Shown piece after piece: positions 48,366 to 58,112 of a stretch of DNA of 64,000 bases. The position numbers and the translations under genes were made by a program. Origin of the DNA: Streptomyces camelliae. GTDB lineage: Bacteria; Actinomycetota; Actinomycetes; Streptomycetales; Streptomycetaceae. Numbering within the stretch: position 1 is the stretch's first letter; each line of letters starts with the position of its first letter. Location of the stretch: positions 5,828,001 through 5,892,000 of the forward strand of contig NZ_CP115300.1 of assembly GCF_027625935.1 (NCBI RefSeq). The letters run 5' to 3'. The notes beneath the pieces are model-generated. The model was not told the origin of the DNA. It was given only the letters and a program-made list of their open reading frames with translations, and ran no database searches.

Positions 48366-49358
48366 ATGAGCCTGCTCCGACAGCAGGGACCAGCACTCGC
48401 GCCCTCAAGTCCCGCACCCGCTGAGCCACTTGGCGTCCGGGCGGTCGGCGGGAAGAGCGGCCGGCGTACCTCGGGGCTGTCCGCACGCGCCCGCCACCGG
48501 GGCATGGGCCTGCTGCTGATCGCCCCGTTCACCCTGCTCTTCCTGGCCTTCCTGGTGGCGCCGCTGGCGTACGCGTTCTGGCTGAGCCTCAGGACCTCCA
48601 CCCTGGTGGGCGGCGACCACTTCAGCTGGTTCGCCAACTACAAGCAGACCTTCACCGACCCGCAGTTCCTGTCCGGTGTGCGCCGCGTGGTGGTCTTCGG
48701 CGTGGTCCAGATCCCGGTGATGCTCGTGCTGGCCCTGCTCGGCGCCCTCATCGTCGACGAGGTCACCAGCCGCCTCGCCAAGGTCTTCCGCATGACCCTG
48801 TTCATGCCGTATGCCGTGCCCGCGGTGATCGGCGCACTGATGTGGGGCTTCCTGTACAGCCCGACCTTCGGCCCGGTGAACTCCCTGAGCCACGCCCTCG
48901 GCCTCGGCAAGGTCGACCTGCTGTCGCACGGTCTGATGCTGACCTCGCTCGGCAACATCGTGACCTGGCAGTGGACCGGCTACAACATGATCGTCCTGTA
49001 CGCCGCCCTCCAGGGCCTGCCTCGCGAGGTGTACGAGGCGGCCAAGCTCGACGGCGCCGGGCAGATCCAGACGGCCCTGCGGATCAAGATCCCGATGATC
49101 TCCTCGGCCCTGGTGCTCACGCTGATGTTCACCATCATCGGCACCCTGCAATTCTTCACCGAGCCCCGGGTCCTCGAACCGACCGCCTCCCAGGTGATCA
49201 GCCCGGACTACACACCGAACCTGTACGCCTACAACCTGGCCTTCCAGTACTCGGAGTTCAACTACTCCGCCGCCATCTCCTTCTCGCTCGGAGCGGTGGT
49301 CTTCATCGGCTCCTACTTCTTCCTGTTCGCCACGCGCAAAAGGAGCGGACTGAAGTGA
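48366..49358 (+). CDS. sugar ABC transporter permease (MalF type)
   Basis: 330 aa, six predicted membrane helices. The EAA-type loop reads VYEAAKLDGAGQIQ. AAGGAG precedes ATG 48366 (GTG 48363 also possible). It overlaps the next permease by 4 nt. Partner of the permease at 49355. Confidence 0.92.
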   Translation: MSLLRQQGPALAPSSPAPAEPLGVRAVGGKSGRRTSGLSARARHRGMGLLLIAPFTLLFLAFLVAPLAYAFWLSLRTSTLVGGDHFSWFANYKQTFTDPQFLSGVRRVVVFGVVQIPVMLVLALLGALIVDEVTSRLAKVFRMTLFMPYAVPAVIGALMWGFLYSPTFGPVNSLSHALGLGKVDLLSHGLMLTSLGNIVTWQWTGYNMIVLYAALQGLPREVYEAAKLDGAGQIQTALRIKIPMISSALVLTLMFTIIGTLQFFTEPRVLEPTASQVISPDYTPNLYAYNLAFQYSEFNYSAAISFSLGAVVFIGSYFFLFATRKRSGLK

Positions 49359-50257
49359 CGACCGCCGCAGCCCCCGTTCCCGCCGTCGCCGTCCCGGCGC
49401 CCCGCCGTACGTCCGCCGTCCGAGGGCGCGTCACCGTCAACGCGGTGATGGTGGCGATGATCCTGTACTTCCTGCTGCCGTTCTGGTGGCTGGTCGTCGC
49501 GGCCAGCAAGAACAACGACGCGCTGTTCTCCACCGCCGCCCTGTGGTTCCACTCGCCGGGCTCGTTCTTCGACAACCTCCAGCAGCTGTTCACGTACAAC
49601 GACGGCGAGTACCTGCGCTGGATGGGCAACACCGCGATCTACGCGGGCGTCAGCGGTGTCGGTGCCACCGCCGTGGCGACCCTCGCCGGGTACGCCTTCG
49701 CGAAGTACCGCTTCCCCGGCCGCAACCTGCTCTTCTCCAGCCTTCTCGGCGCCATCATGGTGCCCGCGACCGCGCTGGCCATCCCCACCTACCTGCTGCT
49801 GAGCAAGGTGGCGCTGACCAACACCATGTGGGCGGTCATCCTGCCCCAGCTGCTCAACCCGTTCGGCGTCTACCTGGTGCGGGTCTACGTGCAGGAGTCC
49901 CTGCCGGACGAGCTGCTGGAGGCGGCCCGCATGGACGGCGCCGGTGAGCTGCGCGTCCTGTGGTCGGTGGCGCTGCCGACCCTGAAGCCCGCGCTCGTCA
50001 CCGTGCTGCTGTTCTCCATGGTCGGCACCTGGAACAACTTCTTCCTGCCGCTGGTGATGCTCAACAACGACAAGCTGTTCCCGCTCACCGTCGGCCTGCA
50101 GTCCTGGTACCAGGGAGCGCTGATCCAGTCCGGCGCCAACGCGCTGTTCACCCTCGTCATCGCGGGTTCCCTCGTCGCGATCATCCCGCTGATCGTGGCC
50201 TTCCTCCTCCTGCAGCGGTACTGGCGCGGCGGCCTGACCGTCGGAAGCCTCAAGTAG
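49355..50257 (+). CDS. sugar ABC transporter permease (MalG type)
   Basis: 300 aa with an EAA motif (LLEAARMDGAGELR) in the last third. GTG 49355 overlaps the stop of the first permease as GTGA. No ATPase gene follows, so a shared MsiK-like ATPase is expected, as for CebEFG. The GH51 gene follows after 46 bp. Confidence 0.92.
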   Translation: MTTAAAPVPAVAVPAPRRTSAVRGRVTVNAVMVAMILYFLLPFWWLVVAASKNNDALFSTAALWFHSPGSFFDNLQQLFTYNDGEYLRWMGNTAIYAGVSGVGATAVATLAGYAFAKYRFPGRNLLFSSLLGAIMVPATALAIPTYLLLSKVALTNTMWAVILPQLLNPFGVYLVRVYVQESLPDELLEAARMDGAGELRVLWSVALPTLKPALVTVLLFSMVGTWNNFFLPLVMLNNDKLFPLTVGLQSWYQGALIQSGANALFTLVIAGSLVAIIPLIVAFLLLQRYWRGGLTVGSLK

Positions 50258-50303
50258 CCCAGCCTTCCCCCACCTCTCTCGCGCACCTCCCGGAGCGACC
50301 TTC

Positions 50304-51824
50304 ATGCTGCACGCCTCCCTGACCGTCGACCCCGCCTTCCGCGTCGCCGACGTGAGCCCCCGTACCTTCGGCTCGTTCGTCGAGCACATGGGCCGCTGCG
50401 TCTACACCGGTATCTACGAACCCGGCCACCCGCACGCCGACGAGGACGGCCTGCGCCGTGACGTCCTGGACCTGGTGCGTGAGCTGGGCGTGACCACCGT
50501 GCGCTATCCCGGCGGCAACTTCGTCTCCGGCTTCCGCTGGGAGGACAGCGTCGGCCCGGTCGCCGACCGCCCCACCCGTCTCGACCTCGCCTGGCACAGC
50601 ACCGAGACCAACGCGTTCGGTCTGCACGAGTTCGCGGGCTGGGCCCGCAAGGCCGGCGTCGAGCCCATGATGGCGCTCAACCTCGGTACCCGTGGCGTCC
50701 AGGAGGCCCTCGACCTGCTGGAGTACTGCAACCATCCCGGCGGCACCGCCTGGTCCGACCAGCGGATCAAGAACGGCGCCCGGGACCCCTTCGGCATCCG
50801 CATGTGGTGTCTCGGCAACGAGATGGACGGGCCCTGGCAGACGGGTCACAAGACCGCCGCCGAGTACGGCCGCCTGGCCGCCGAGACCGGCCGGGCCATG
50901 CGCATGATCGACCCGAACCTCGAACTGGTCGCGTGCGGCAGCTCCAGCTCCTCGATGCCGACGTTCGGCGCCTGGGAGGCGACCGTGCTGGAGGAGGCGT
51001 ACGACCAGGTCGACTACATCTCCTGCCACGCCTACTACGAGGAACTCGACGGCGACCTCGGCAGCTTCCTGGCCTCCCCGGTCGACATGGACGGCTTCAT
51101 CGAGTCGGTGGTTGCCACCGCCGACCACATCCGGGCCAAGCAGCGCCGCAAGAAGCGGATCAACCTCTCCTTCGACGAGTGGAACGTCTGGTACAACACC
51201 CGCTTCGAGGCCCAGGACAAGCCGACCGAGTGGGCCGTCGCCCCGCGCGTGATCGAGGACGAGTACAACGTCGCCGACGCCGTCGTGGTCGGCGGGCTGC
51301 TGATCAGCCTGCTGCGCAACAGCGACCGTGTCACCGCCGCCTGCCTCGCCCAGCTCGTCAACGTCATCGCCCCCATCCGCAGCGAGGCGGGCGGCCCGAG
51401 CTGGCGGCAGACCACGTTCCACCCCTTCGCCCAGGCGGCCCGGCACGCCCGCGGCACCGTCCTGCGGGTGGAGCCGGTCGCGCCCGTGTACGAGACGAAG
51501 CGTTTCGGCGAGGTTCCCGTCGTCGATGCCGTGGCCACCCACATCGCCGGCGCCGACGGGGCCGACGAGCTCACCGTCTTCGCCGTCAACCGGCACCAGA
51601 GCGAGAACGTCGAACTCGCCCTCGACCTGCGGGCGTTCCCGGGCTACACGCCGGTGGAGCACTCGGTGCTCAGCGACCCCGACATCCGCGCCACCAACAC
51701 CCAGGACGAACCGGACCGGGTCCGGCCGTACACCGCCGGCACCGGTGCCGTCACCGACGGCCGGCTCACCGCGACCCTGCCGCCCGTCTCCTGGAACGTC
51801 GTCCGGCTGCGCCGCGCCGGCTGA
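50304..51824 (+). CDS. abfA: GH51 alpha-L-arabinofuranosidase (intracellular)
   Basis: 506 aa, no signal peptide, so it acts on imported arabino-oligosaccharides. The catalytic acid/base is E173 (CLGNEMDG) and the nucleophile E292 (FDEWNVWY) in the TIM barrel; VRYPGGNFVSGFRWEDSVGP is a family hallmark. A C-terminal jelly-roll completes the protein. In one operon with the ABC importer. Confidence 0.95.
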   Translation: MLHASLTVDPAFRVADVSPRTFGSFVEHMGRCVYTGIYEPGHPHADEDGLRRDVLDLVRELGVTTVRYPGGNFVSGFRWEDSVGPVADRPTRLDLAWHSTETNAFGLHEFAGWARKAGVEPMMALNLGTRGVQEALDLLEYCNHPGGTAWSDQRIKNGARDPFGIRMWCLGNEMDGPWQTGHKTAAEYGRLAAETGRAMRMIDPNLELVACGSSSSSMPTFGAWEATVLEEAYDQVDYISCHAYYEELDGDLGSFLASPVDMDGFIESVVATADHIRAKQRRKKRINLSFDEWNVWYNTRFEAQDKPTEWAVAPRVIEDEYNVADAVVVGGLLISLLRNSDRVTAACLAQLVNVIAPIRSEAGGPSWRQTTFHPFAQAARHARGTVLRVEPVAPVYETKRFGEVPVVDAVATHIAGADGADELTVFAVNRHQSENVELALDLRAFPGYTPVEHSVLSDPDIRATNTQDEPDRVRPYTAGTGAVTDGRLTATLPPVSWNVVRLRRAG

Positions 51825-51840
51825 CACGCCCCCTTCGCCC

Positions 51841-51884
51841 CCCGCCGCTTCCGGTCTCCCTTCTCCTTCGTCGGGAGCGGCGGG
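51841..51884 (+). terminator. hairpin between GH51 and GH93-like genes
   Basis: CCCGCCGCT (51841-51849) pairs with AGCGGCGGG (51876-51884); the stem continues with wobble pairs. No T-tract. It suggests the importer-abfA operon ends here. Confidence 0.6.
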
Positions 51885-51926
51885 CCCGCACCACCCCTTT
51901 CCCCGGACACTCCTTGGGAGCCGCCC

Positions 51927-53972
51927 ATGTCCACCACCAGGGAAGGCGCCAGACACCGCGCCCTGCCCAGAACCCAGGCGATCACCCTGCTGCTGGCCCT
52001 GCTCGCAGCCGCCGTCGCCCTCGTCCTGCCCGCCGCCGGCCCGGCGCACGCCATCTCGCGTGCCTCGCAGACGATGTACACCCCGCCGTCGAACGCCCCG
52101 TCCCCCGGCTCGCTCTACCCGCGCGCCCTGCGCCTGCAGTACAGCGGATCGTCCAACGGCACCCTGCTCGCCACGTTCGAGCAGTACAGCTCGGGCACCC
52201 CGGTCTTCCCGATCTACCGCAGCACCGACAACGGCAACAGCTGGACGCAGATCTCCAGCATCACCGACACGCACAACGGCTTCGGCATGCGCTACCAGCC
52301 GTTCCTGTACGAACTGCCCACGGCCGTCGGCAACTTCCCGGCCGGCACGATCCTCGCCGCCGGCAACTCCATCCCCAGCGACCTGTCCTCGACCGAGCTG
52401 GACCTGTACGCCAGCACCGACCACGGCGCCAGCTGGTCCTACGTCAGCACCATCGCCACCGGCGGCAAGGCCGATCCCACCAACGGCCAGACGCCCGTGT
52501 GGGAGCCGTTCCTGATGGTCTCCGGCTCCAAGCTGATCGTGTACTACTCCGACCAGCGTGACCCCAACAACGGCCAGAAGATCGTGCACCAGGTCAGCAC
52601 GGACGGCGTGAACTGGGGCTCTGTGGTGAACGACGTCGCCACGTCGACCTACAGCGACCGCCCGGGCATGCCGACGGTCGCGAAGCTGCCCAACGGCAAC
52701 TACGTGATGACATACGAGTTCTGGGGCGCTCCCGAGGGCGGCTTCGCCGTCTACTACAAGATCTCCTCCGACCCGGAGGCCTTCGGCTCCGCGACCGGGG
52801 TCGCGCTGAAGACGACCGACGGCTACGTGCCCACCAGCTCGCCGTACATCACCTGGCTGCCGACCGGCGGCGCGGGCGGCACCCTGGTGGTCAGCGCCAA
52901 CAGCAGCGACGACCTGTTCCTGAACACGCAGAACGGCGCGGCGAACCAGTGGACGCGCATCGCCTCCACCGTCCCCGGCGGCTACAGCCGGGGCCTGCTC
53001 CCGCTCGCCGACGGCCACAGCCTGATGATCTTCAGCGGCGGCCACCTGACCAGCACCGGCCTGAACCCCGTCACCTACGGCACGATCGACCTGGGCGGCG
53101 GCATCTCCGACGGTGCCACCTACACCATGTCCAACGCCAACAGCCATCTGATGCTGGCCATCGCCGGCGGCTCGACCACCGACGGCACCTACGCCACCCA
53201 GCAGAACGCCGACAACGCCACCGACCAGCAGTGGAAGTTCGTCCAGCAGACGTCCGGCTACTTCAAGATCTTCAACGTGGCCAGCGGCAAGGTCCTGGGC
53301 GTGGAGAACCAGTCCACCGCCAATGGCGCCAAGGTCCTGCAGTGGGACGACAACGGCACCCTCGACCACGAGTGGGCCCTCGCCCCGAACCCGGCCGGCG
53401 GCTTCACCGCCACCAACCGGATCAGCGGCAAGTACCTGGAGATCCCCAGCGCCTCCACCACCGTCGGCACCGCCGCCGGGCAGTGGTCCGACACCGGCTG
53501 CGCCTGCCAGCGCTGGAACCTCACCCAGACCGCCCTGCCCAGCCTGTCCACCGGCCAGTACCGCCTGATCAACAAGAACAGCGGCAAGTTCCTGGAGATC
53601 CCCGGCGCCTCCACCACGGTGGGCAAGCAGGCCGGCCAGTGGGTCAACACCGCCAACAACTGCCAGCTGTGGACGTTCCAGTCGGCCGGCGGCGGGGCGT
53701 GGACCGTGAAGAACGTCAACAGCGGTCTGTTCCTCGACAACAACGGTTCTACCTCGTCGGGCGCGGCCGTCGTCCAGAACGCCTCCTCCGGCGCCACCTC
53801 CCAGAAGTGGACGCTCACGGACGCCGGCAACGGCTACTTCAAGCTCGTCAACTCCGCCAGCGGCCTGGTGGCGGACGTCGCCTCGGCCTCCACCGCCAAC
53901 GGCGCGCTGATCGTCCAGTCGGCGGACACCGGCGCCGCCGACGAACTCTGGCAGATCGCCCGGGTCAACTGA
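51927..53972 (+). CDS. secreted GH93-like exo-arabinanase with ricin-type lectin repeats
   Basis: 681 aa. A signal peptide (about 1-45, AHA-I) is followed by a six-bladed sialidase-like beta-propeller (about 50-385) with Asp-box style repeats (YRSTDNGNSW, YASTDHGASW, VSTDGVNWG). Two RicinB-type (CBM13-like) lectin modules follow (about 390-530 and 540-680; QQWKFVQQTSGYFKI, QKWTLTDAGNGYFKL). The GH93 assignment (exo-1,5-alpha-L-arabinanase releasing arabinobiose) rests on the propeller type and the arabinose neighbours. A sialidase is the alternative. GGGAGCC precedes the ATG. It would supply short oligomers to the importer. Confidence 0.75.
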   Translation: MSTTREGARHRALPRTQAITLLLALLAAAVALVLPAAGPAHAISRASQTMYTPPSNAPSPGSLYPRALRLQYSGSSNGTLLATFEQYSSGTPVFPIYRSTDNGNSWTQISSITDTHNGFGMRYQPFLYELPTAVGNFPAGTILAAGNSIPSDLSSTELDLYASTDHGASWSYVSTIATGGKADPTNGQTPVWEPFLMVSGSKLIVYYSDQRDPNNGQKIVHQVSTDGVNWGSVVNDVATSTYSDRPGMPTVAKLPNGNYVMTYEFWGAPEGGFAVYYKISSDPEAFGSATGVALKTTDGYVPTSSPYITWLPTGGAGGTLVVSANSSDDLFLNTQNGAANQWTRIASTVPGGYSRGLLPLADGHSLMIFSGGHLTSTGLNPVTYGTIDLGGGISDGATYTMSNANSHLMLAIAGGSTTDGTYATQQNADNATDQQWKFVQQTSGYFKIFNVASGKVLGVENQSTANGAKVLQWDDNGTLDHEWALAPNPAGGFTATNRISGKYLEIPSASTTVGTAAGQWSDTGCACQRWNLTQTALPSLSTGQYRLINKNSGKFLEIPGASTTVGKQAGQWVNTANNCQLWTFQSAGGGAWTVKNVNSGLFLDNNGSTSSGAAVVQNASSGATSQKWTLTDAGNGYFKLVNSASGLVADVASASTANGALIVQSADTGAADELWQIARVN

Positions 53973-53978
53973 CCCACC

Positions 53979-54008
53979 CGGGGGCCCGGTCCCGGCCGGG
54001 CCCCCGGC
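53979..54008 (+). terminator. strong hairpin after the GH93-like gene
   Basis: Twelve-bp perfect arms CCGGGGGCCCGG (53979-53990) and its complement (53997-54008), 6-nt loop, 7 bp after the stop. Confidence 0.85.
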
Positions 54009-54020
54009 CTCATGTCCAGC

Positions 54021-54033
54021 ATCTCGAACGATG
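54021..54033. promoter_or_regulatory. half copy of the arabinose-locus inverted repeat before araB
   Basis: ATCTCGAACGATG is identical to the left arm, spacer and first base of the right arm of 46793-46813. The right arm is not conserved (ACTGTCAT follows). It is 33 bp before the araB start. Confidence 0.6.
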
Positions 54034-54066
54034 ACTGTCATACCGAACAAGAAAGGTGGGGTCGCC

Positions 54067-55722
54067 GTGTCTGAAGAGCCCTGTGTCGTAGGTGTCGACT
54101 TCGGAACCCTGTCCGGCCGCGCGGTCGTCGTCCGCGTCCGCGACGGCGCCGAGCTCGCGTCGGCCGAGCACGTCTACGCCCACGCCGTCCTCGACCGGCA
54201 GCTGCCCGACGGCACCCCGCTGCCGCCCGACTGGGCCCTTCAGGTGCCCTCGGACTACCTCGACGTCCTGCGCACCGCCGTACCCGAGGCTCTCGCCCGC
54301 GCCGGAGTGGCGCCCGAGCAGGTGATCGGCATCGGCACGGACTTCACCGCCTGCACCGTCCTGCCGGTGCTCGCCGACGGCACACCGCTGTGCGAACTGC
54401 CCGGCCTTGAGAACCGCCCGCACGCCTACGTCAAGCTGTGGCGCCACCACGCCGCGCAGGGCCAGGCCGACCGGATCAACGCGCTGGCCGCCGAGCTGGG
54501 GGAGCCCTGGCTGGAGCGGTACGGCGGAAAGATCTCCTCGGAGTGGGAGTTCGCCAAGGCGCTCCAGGTCCTGGAGGAGGACCCCGAGATCTACCACCGC
54601 ACCGAGCGGTGGCTGGAGGCGGCCGACTGGATCGTCTGGCGGCTGTGCGGGACGTACGTGCGCAACGCCTGCACCGCGGGCTACAAGGGCCAGTACCAGG
54701 ACGGCGCCTATCCCTCGCCCGATTACCTCGCCGCCCTGCACCCGGATTTCGCCGGCTTCGTCACCGACAAGCTGGACCAGCCGATCGCCCAACTCGGTGA
54801 TGCGGCAGGAGGATTGACCGCCGAGGCGGCCGCCTGGACCGGGCTGCCGGAGGGCATCGCGGTCTGCGTCGGCAATGTCGACGCCCATGTGACGGCGCCG
54901 GCGGCGGCGGCCGTCGAGCCCGGCCAGATGGTCGCGATCATGGGCACCTCCACCTGCCATGTGATGAGCTCCGACCAGCAGGCGACCGTGCCGGGGATGT
55001 GCGGGGTCGTCGACGGCGGCATCCTGCCGGGCCTGTGGGGTTACGAGGCCGGGCAGAGCGGCGTCGGCGACATCTTCGCCTGGTGGGTGCGCACCGGCTT
55101 TCCCGCCGCGTACGCCGAGCGGGCCGCGGCCGCGGGGCAGACCCCGCACGAGTACCTGACCGCCCTCGCCGCCACGCAGAAGGTCGGCGAGCACGGACTG
55201 CTGGCGCTGGACTGGCACAGCGGCAACCGCTCGGTGCTGGTCGACCACGACCTCAGCGGCCTGATCGTCGGCCAGACGCTGGCCACCCGCCCGGAGGACG
55301 TCTACCGCGCCCTGCTGGAGGCCACCGCCTTCGGTACCCGCACCATCGTCGACGCCTTCGAAACCGCCGGCGTACCCGTGAAGGAGCTGATCATCGCGGG
55401 CGGCCTGACGAAGAACGCCCTGCTCATGCAGATCTACGCCGACGTCACCCGCCGCCCGCTGAGCATCATCGGCTCCGCGCAGGGCCCGGCGCTGGGCGCG
55501 GCGATGCACGCCGCCGTCGCCGCCGGGGCGTACCCCGACATCCGCGCCGCCGCCCAGGCGATGGGCAAGGTCGAGCGCGGAGTCTACCTGCCCGACCCCG
55601 ACCGCGCGGCGGCCTACGAGCGCCTGTACGCGGAGTACCGGGTGCTGCACGACTACTTCGGCCGCGGCACCAACGACGTCATGCACCGCCTGCGCCGCCT
55701 GCGCGCAGCGGCCTCCGCCTGA
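54067..55722 (+). CDS. araB: L-ribulokinase
   Basis: 551 aa FGGY-family sugar kinase. The N-terminal [15 protein letters not shown] phosphate loop and [26 protein letters not shown]-terminal motif are typical of AraB, as is [12 protein letters not shown]. It phosphorylates L-ribulose with ATP. GTG 54067 is preferred: AAAGGTGG lies 8 nt upstream, whereas ATG 54031 would start inside the operator-like sequence. First gene of araBAD. Confidence 0.95.
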   Translation: MSEEPCVVGVDFGTLSGRAVVVRVRDGAELASAEHVYAHAVLDRQLPDGTPLPPDWALQVPSDYLDVLRTAVPEALARAGVAPEQVIGIGTDFTACTVLPVLADGTPLCELPGLENRPHAYVKLWRHHAAQGQADRINALAAELGEPWLERYGGKISSEWEFAKALQVLEEDPEIYHRTERWLEAADWIVWRLCGTYVRNACTAGYKGQYQDGAYPSPDYLAALHPDFAGFVTDKLDQPIAQLGDAAGGLTAEAAAWTGLPEGIAVCVGNVDAHVTAPAAAAVEPGQMVAIMGTSTCHVMSSDQQATVPGMCGVVDGGILPGLWGYEAGQSGVGDIFAWWVRTGFPAAYAERAAAAGQTPHEYLTALAATQKVGEHGLLALDWHSGNRSVLVDHDLSGLIVGQTLATRPEDVYRALLEATAFGTRTIVDAFETAGVPVKELIIAGGLTKNALLMQIYADVTRRPLSIIGSAQGPALGAAMHAAVAAGAYPDIRAAAQAMGKVERGVYLPDPDRAAAYERLYAEYRVLHDYFGRGTNDVMHRLRRLRAAASA

Positions 55723-55748
55723 ACCACCCCCCTGTGAAAGGAACCGCC

Positions 55749-57266
55749 ATGACGACGTCCGAGAGCCCCTTCGCGGGCCAGGAGATCTGGTTTCTCACCG
55801 GCAGCCAGAGCCTGTACGGCGACGACACCCTGCGCCAGGTCGCCGAGCAGTCCCAGAAGATCGCCGAACTGCTCGATGACGCGCCGGAGATCCCGTTGCG
55901 GATCGTGTGGAAGCCGGTCCTCACCGACGCCGAGTCGATCCGGCGGATGTGCCAGGAGGCCACGGTCTCCGACACCTGCGTCGGAGTGATCGTGTGGATG
56001 CACACCTTCTCCCCGGCCAAGATGTGGATCGCCGGACTCAGCGCACTCGACCGGCCCGTGCTCCACCTGCACACCCAGTACAACCTGTCGCTGCCCTGGT
56101 CGAGCATCGACATGGACTTCATGAACCTCAACCAGGCCGCCCACGGCGACCGCGAGTTCGGCCACATCGAGGCCCGCCTCGGTGTCAACCGCAAGATCGT
56201 CGCCGGGCACGCCACCGACCCCCGGGTGGTCGGCCGCATCGCGGCCTGGTCGCGGGCCGCCGCCGGCCGGCACGCCGCACGCACCCTGCGCCTGGCACGC
56301 TTCGGCGACAACATGCGCGAGGTCGCGGTGACCGAGGGCGACAAGGTCGAGGCACAGCTGAGGTTCGGCTTCTCCGTGAACACCTACGGCGTCAACGACC
56401 TCGTCGCCGTCGTCGACGCCGTCGAGGACAAGGCCGCGGCCGAACTCGCCGCCGAGTACGTCGAGTCGTACGACGTCGTCCCGGCCCTGCGCCCGGACGG
56501 CATCCGCCACGACTCGCTGCTGTACGCGGCCCGCCAGGAACTGGGCCTGCGCCGCTTCCTCACCGAGGGCGGCTTCACCGCCTTCACCACCAACTTCGAG
56601 GACCTGGGCGGCCTGCGCCAGCTCCCCGGCCTCGCCGTCCAGCGCCTCATGGCCGACGGCTACGGCTTCGGCGGCGAGGGCGACTGGAAGACCTCGGCGC
56701 TGCTGCGCACGATGAAGGTCATGGGCGCCGGACTGCCCGGCGGCACCACCTTCATGGAGGACTACACCTACCACCTCGGCCCCGGCACCCCGCGCATCCT
56801 GGGCGCCCACATGCTGGAGGTCTGCCCCTCGGTGGCGGCCGGCCGCCCCAGCTGCCAGATCCACCCCCTGTCCATCGGCGGCCGCGAGGATCCCGTCCGC
56901 CTCGTCTTCGACGCCGCCCCCGGCCCCGCCCTCGTCGTCGGCCTCTGCGACCTGGGCGACCGCTTCCGGCTGACCGCCAACGCCGTCGACGTGGTGGCCC
57001 CCAGCCAGCCCCTGCCCCAGCTGCCGGTGGCCAGGGCCGTGTGGCAGCCGCGCCCCTCGCTGGCCGAGTCGGCCGAGAGCTGGCTGCTCGCCGGCGCCCC
57101 GCACCACACCGTGCTCAGCGCTGCCGTGGACCCGGAGACGCTCGGCGACTTCGCCGCCATGACCGGCATCGAACTGCTCACGATCGACGAGCACACCACC
57201 TCCGGGCAGCTGGCCAAGGAGATCCGCTGGAACGCCGCCTACCACCGCCTCGCCCAGGCGCTGTGA
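55749..57266 (+). CDS. araA: L-arabinose isomerase
   Basis: 505 aa. [21 protein letters not shown] is the AraA N-terminus; [15 protein letters not shown] and [10 protein letters not shown] contain the Mn-binding and catalytic residues. It converts L-arabinose to L-ribulose. AAAGGAA precedes the ATG, 26 bp after araB. Confidence 0.97.
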   Translation: MTTSESPFAGQEIWFLTGSQSLYGDDTLRQVAEQSQKIAELLDDAPEIPLRIVWKPVLTDAESIRRMCQEATVSDTCVGVIVWMHTFSPAKMWIAGLSALDRPVLHLHTQYNLSLPWSSIDMDFMNLNQAAHGDREFGHIEARLGVNRKIVAGHATDPRVVGRIAAWSRAAAGRHAARTLRLARFGDNMREVAVTEGDKVEAQLRFGFSVNTYGVNDLVAVVDAVEDKAAAELAAEYVESYDVVPALRPDGIRHDSLLYAARQELGLRRFLTEGGFTAFTTNFEDLGGLRQLPGLAVQRLMADGYGFGGEGDWKTSALLRTMKVMGAGLPGGTTFMEDYTYHLGPGTPRILGAHMLEVCPSVAAGRPSCQIHPLSIGGREDPVRLVFDAAPGPALVVGLCDLGDRFRLTANAVDVVAPSQPLPQLPVARAVWQPRPSLAESAESWLLAGAPHHTVLSAAVDPETLGDFAAMTGIELLTIDEHTTSGQLAKEIRWNAAYHRLAQAL

Positions 57267-57280
57267 GAAAAGGGACGACG

Positions 57281-58003
57281 ATGACCACAGGCATCCGGGA
57301 GGGCCTGCACCGCGAGGTCCTGGAAGCGAACCTGGCCATCCCCCAGGTCGGTCTGGCGACCCTGACCTGGGGCAATGTCAGCGGGGTCGACCGTGAGGCG
57401 GGGGTGTTCGTCATCAAGCCGTCGGGGGTCGCCTACGAGTCCCTGACCATCGACGACCTGGTGACGGTCCGGCTGGCCGACGGCGCCGTGGTGGCGGGCA
57501 ATCTGCGCCCGTCCACCGACACCGAGACCCACCGCTGCCTCTACCTCGCTTTCCCCTCCATCGGCGGCGTGACCCACACCCACTCCACCCATGCCGTCGC
57601 CTTCGCCCAGGCCCGCCGCGACATCCCGGTCCTCGGCACCACCCACGCCGACACCTTCAACGGCCCCGTGCCCGTCACCCGCGACCTCACCGAGGAGGAG
57701 TGCGCGAAGGACTACGAGTACAACACCGGCCAGGTCATCGTGGACCTCCTCGGCGCCGACGACCGGCGGGCCGCCGAGGTCCCCGCCGCCCTCGTCGCCG
57801 GCCACGGCCCCTTTACCTGGGGCACCGGCGCCCGCAAGTCCCTGGAGCACGCGATCATCTGCGAGGCCGTCGCCGACATCGCCCTGCACACCATGTCCCT
57901 GTCCCCGTCGGCCCCACCGCCCCGCCACCTGCTGGAACGTCACTACACCCGCAAGCACGGCCCCGACGCCTACTACGGCAACCCGGAGCGGCTGACACCG
58001 TGA
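57281..58003 (+). CDS. araD: L-ribulose-5-phosphate 4-epimerase
   Basis: 240 aa class II aldolase family. WGNVSG substrate loop; THTHSTHAVAFAQ supplies the Zn-binding His residues; the last His is in the C-terminal region. It converts L-ribulose-5-P to D-xylulose-5-P, entering the pentose phosphate pathway. 14 bp after araA with an AGGGACG upstream; last gene of the operon. Confidence 0.96.
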   Translation: MTTGIREGLHREVLEANLAIPQVGLATLTWGNVSGVDREAGVFVIKPSGVAYESLTIDDLVTVRLADGAVVAGNLRPSTDTETHRCLYLAFPSIGGVTHTHSTHAVAFAQARRDIPVLGTTHADTFNGPVPVTRDLTEEECAKDYEYNTGQVIVDLLGADDRRAAEVPAALVAGHGPFTWGTGARKSLEHAIICEAVADIALHTMSLSPSAPPPRHLLERHYTRKHGPDAYYGNPERLTP

Positions 58004-58005
58004 CG

Positions 58006-58027
58006 CCGCCCGCCTTCGGGCGGGCGG
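58006..58027. terminator. araD terminator hairpin with TTCG tetraloop
   Basis: CCGCCCGCC-TTCG-GGCGGGCGG, a 9-bp GC stem closed by a C(TTCG)G tetraloop, 2 bp after the araD stop. No T-tract. Confidence 0.85.
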
Positions 58028-58051
58028 ACATCCGGGGTTCTTCCTGCGCTG

Positions 58052-58087
58052 CAGCGCGCCAAGGGAGTCGGATCCCCTGGCGCGCTG
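58052..58087. terminator. second hairpin between araD and the GT39 gene
   Basis: CAGCGCGCCA (58052-58061) pairs with TGGCGCGCTG (58078-58087), then after one mismatch GGGA with TCCC. It sits about 25 bp past the stop of the convergent GT39 gene, so it is probably that gene's terminator. Confidence 0.7.
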
Positions 58088-58112
58088 TGTGGTTCCCGAA
58101 GCGGGTGTCGGC

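Noticed and set aside
50250..54050. A minus-strand open frame of 1266 codons across GH51 and the GH93-like gene
   Set aside because: Shadow of GC-rich coding sequence: it covers two well-supported genes on the other strand, has no recognisable domain and is full of Gly/Ala/Val/Arg runs.
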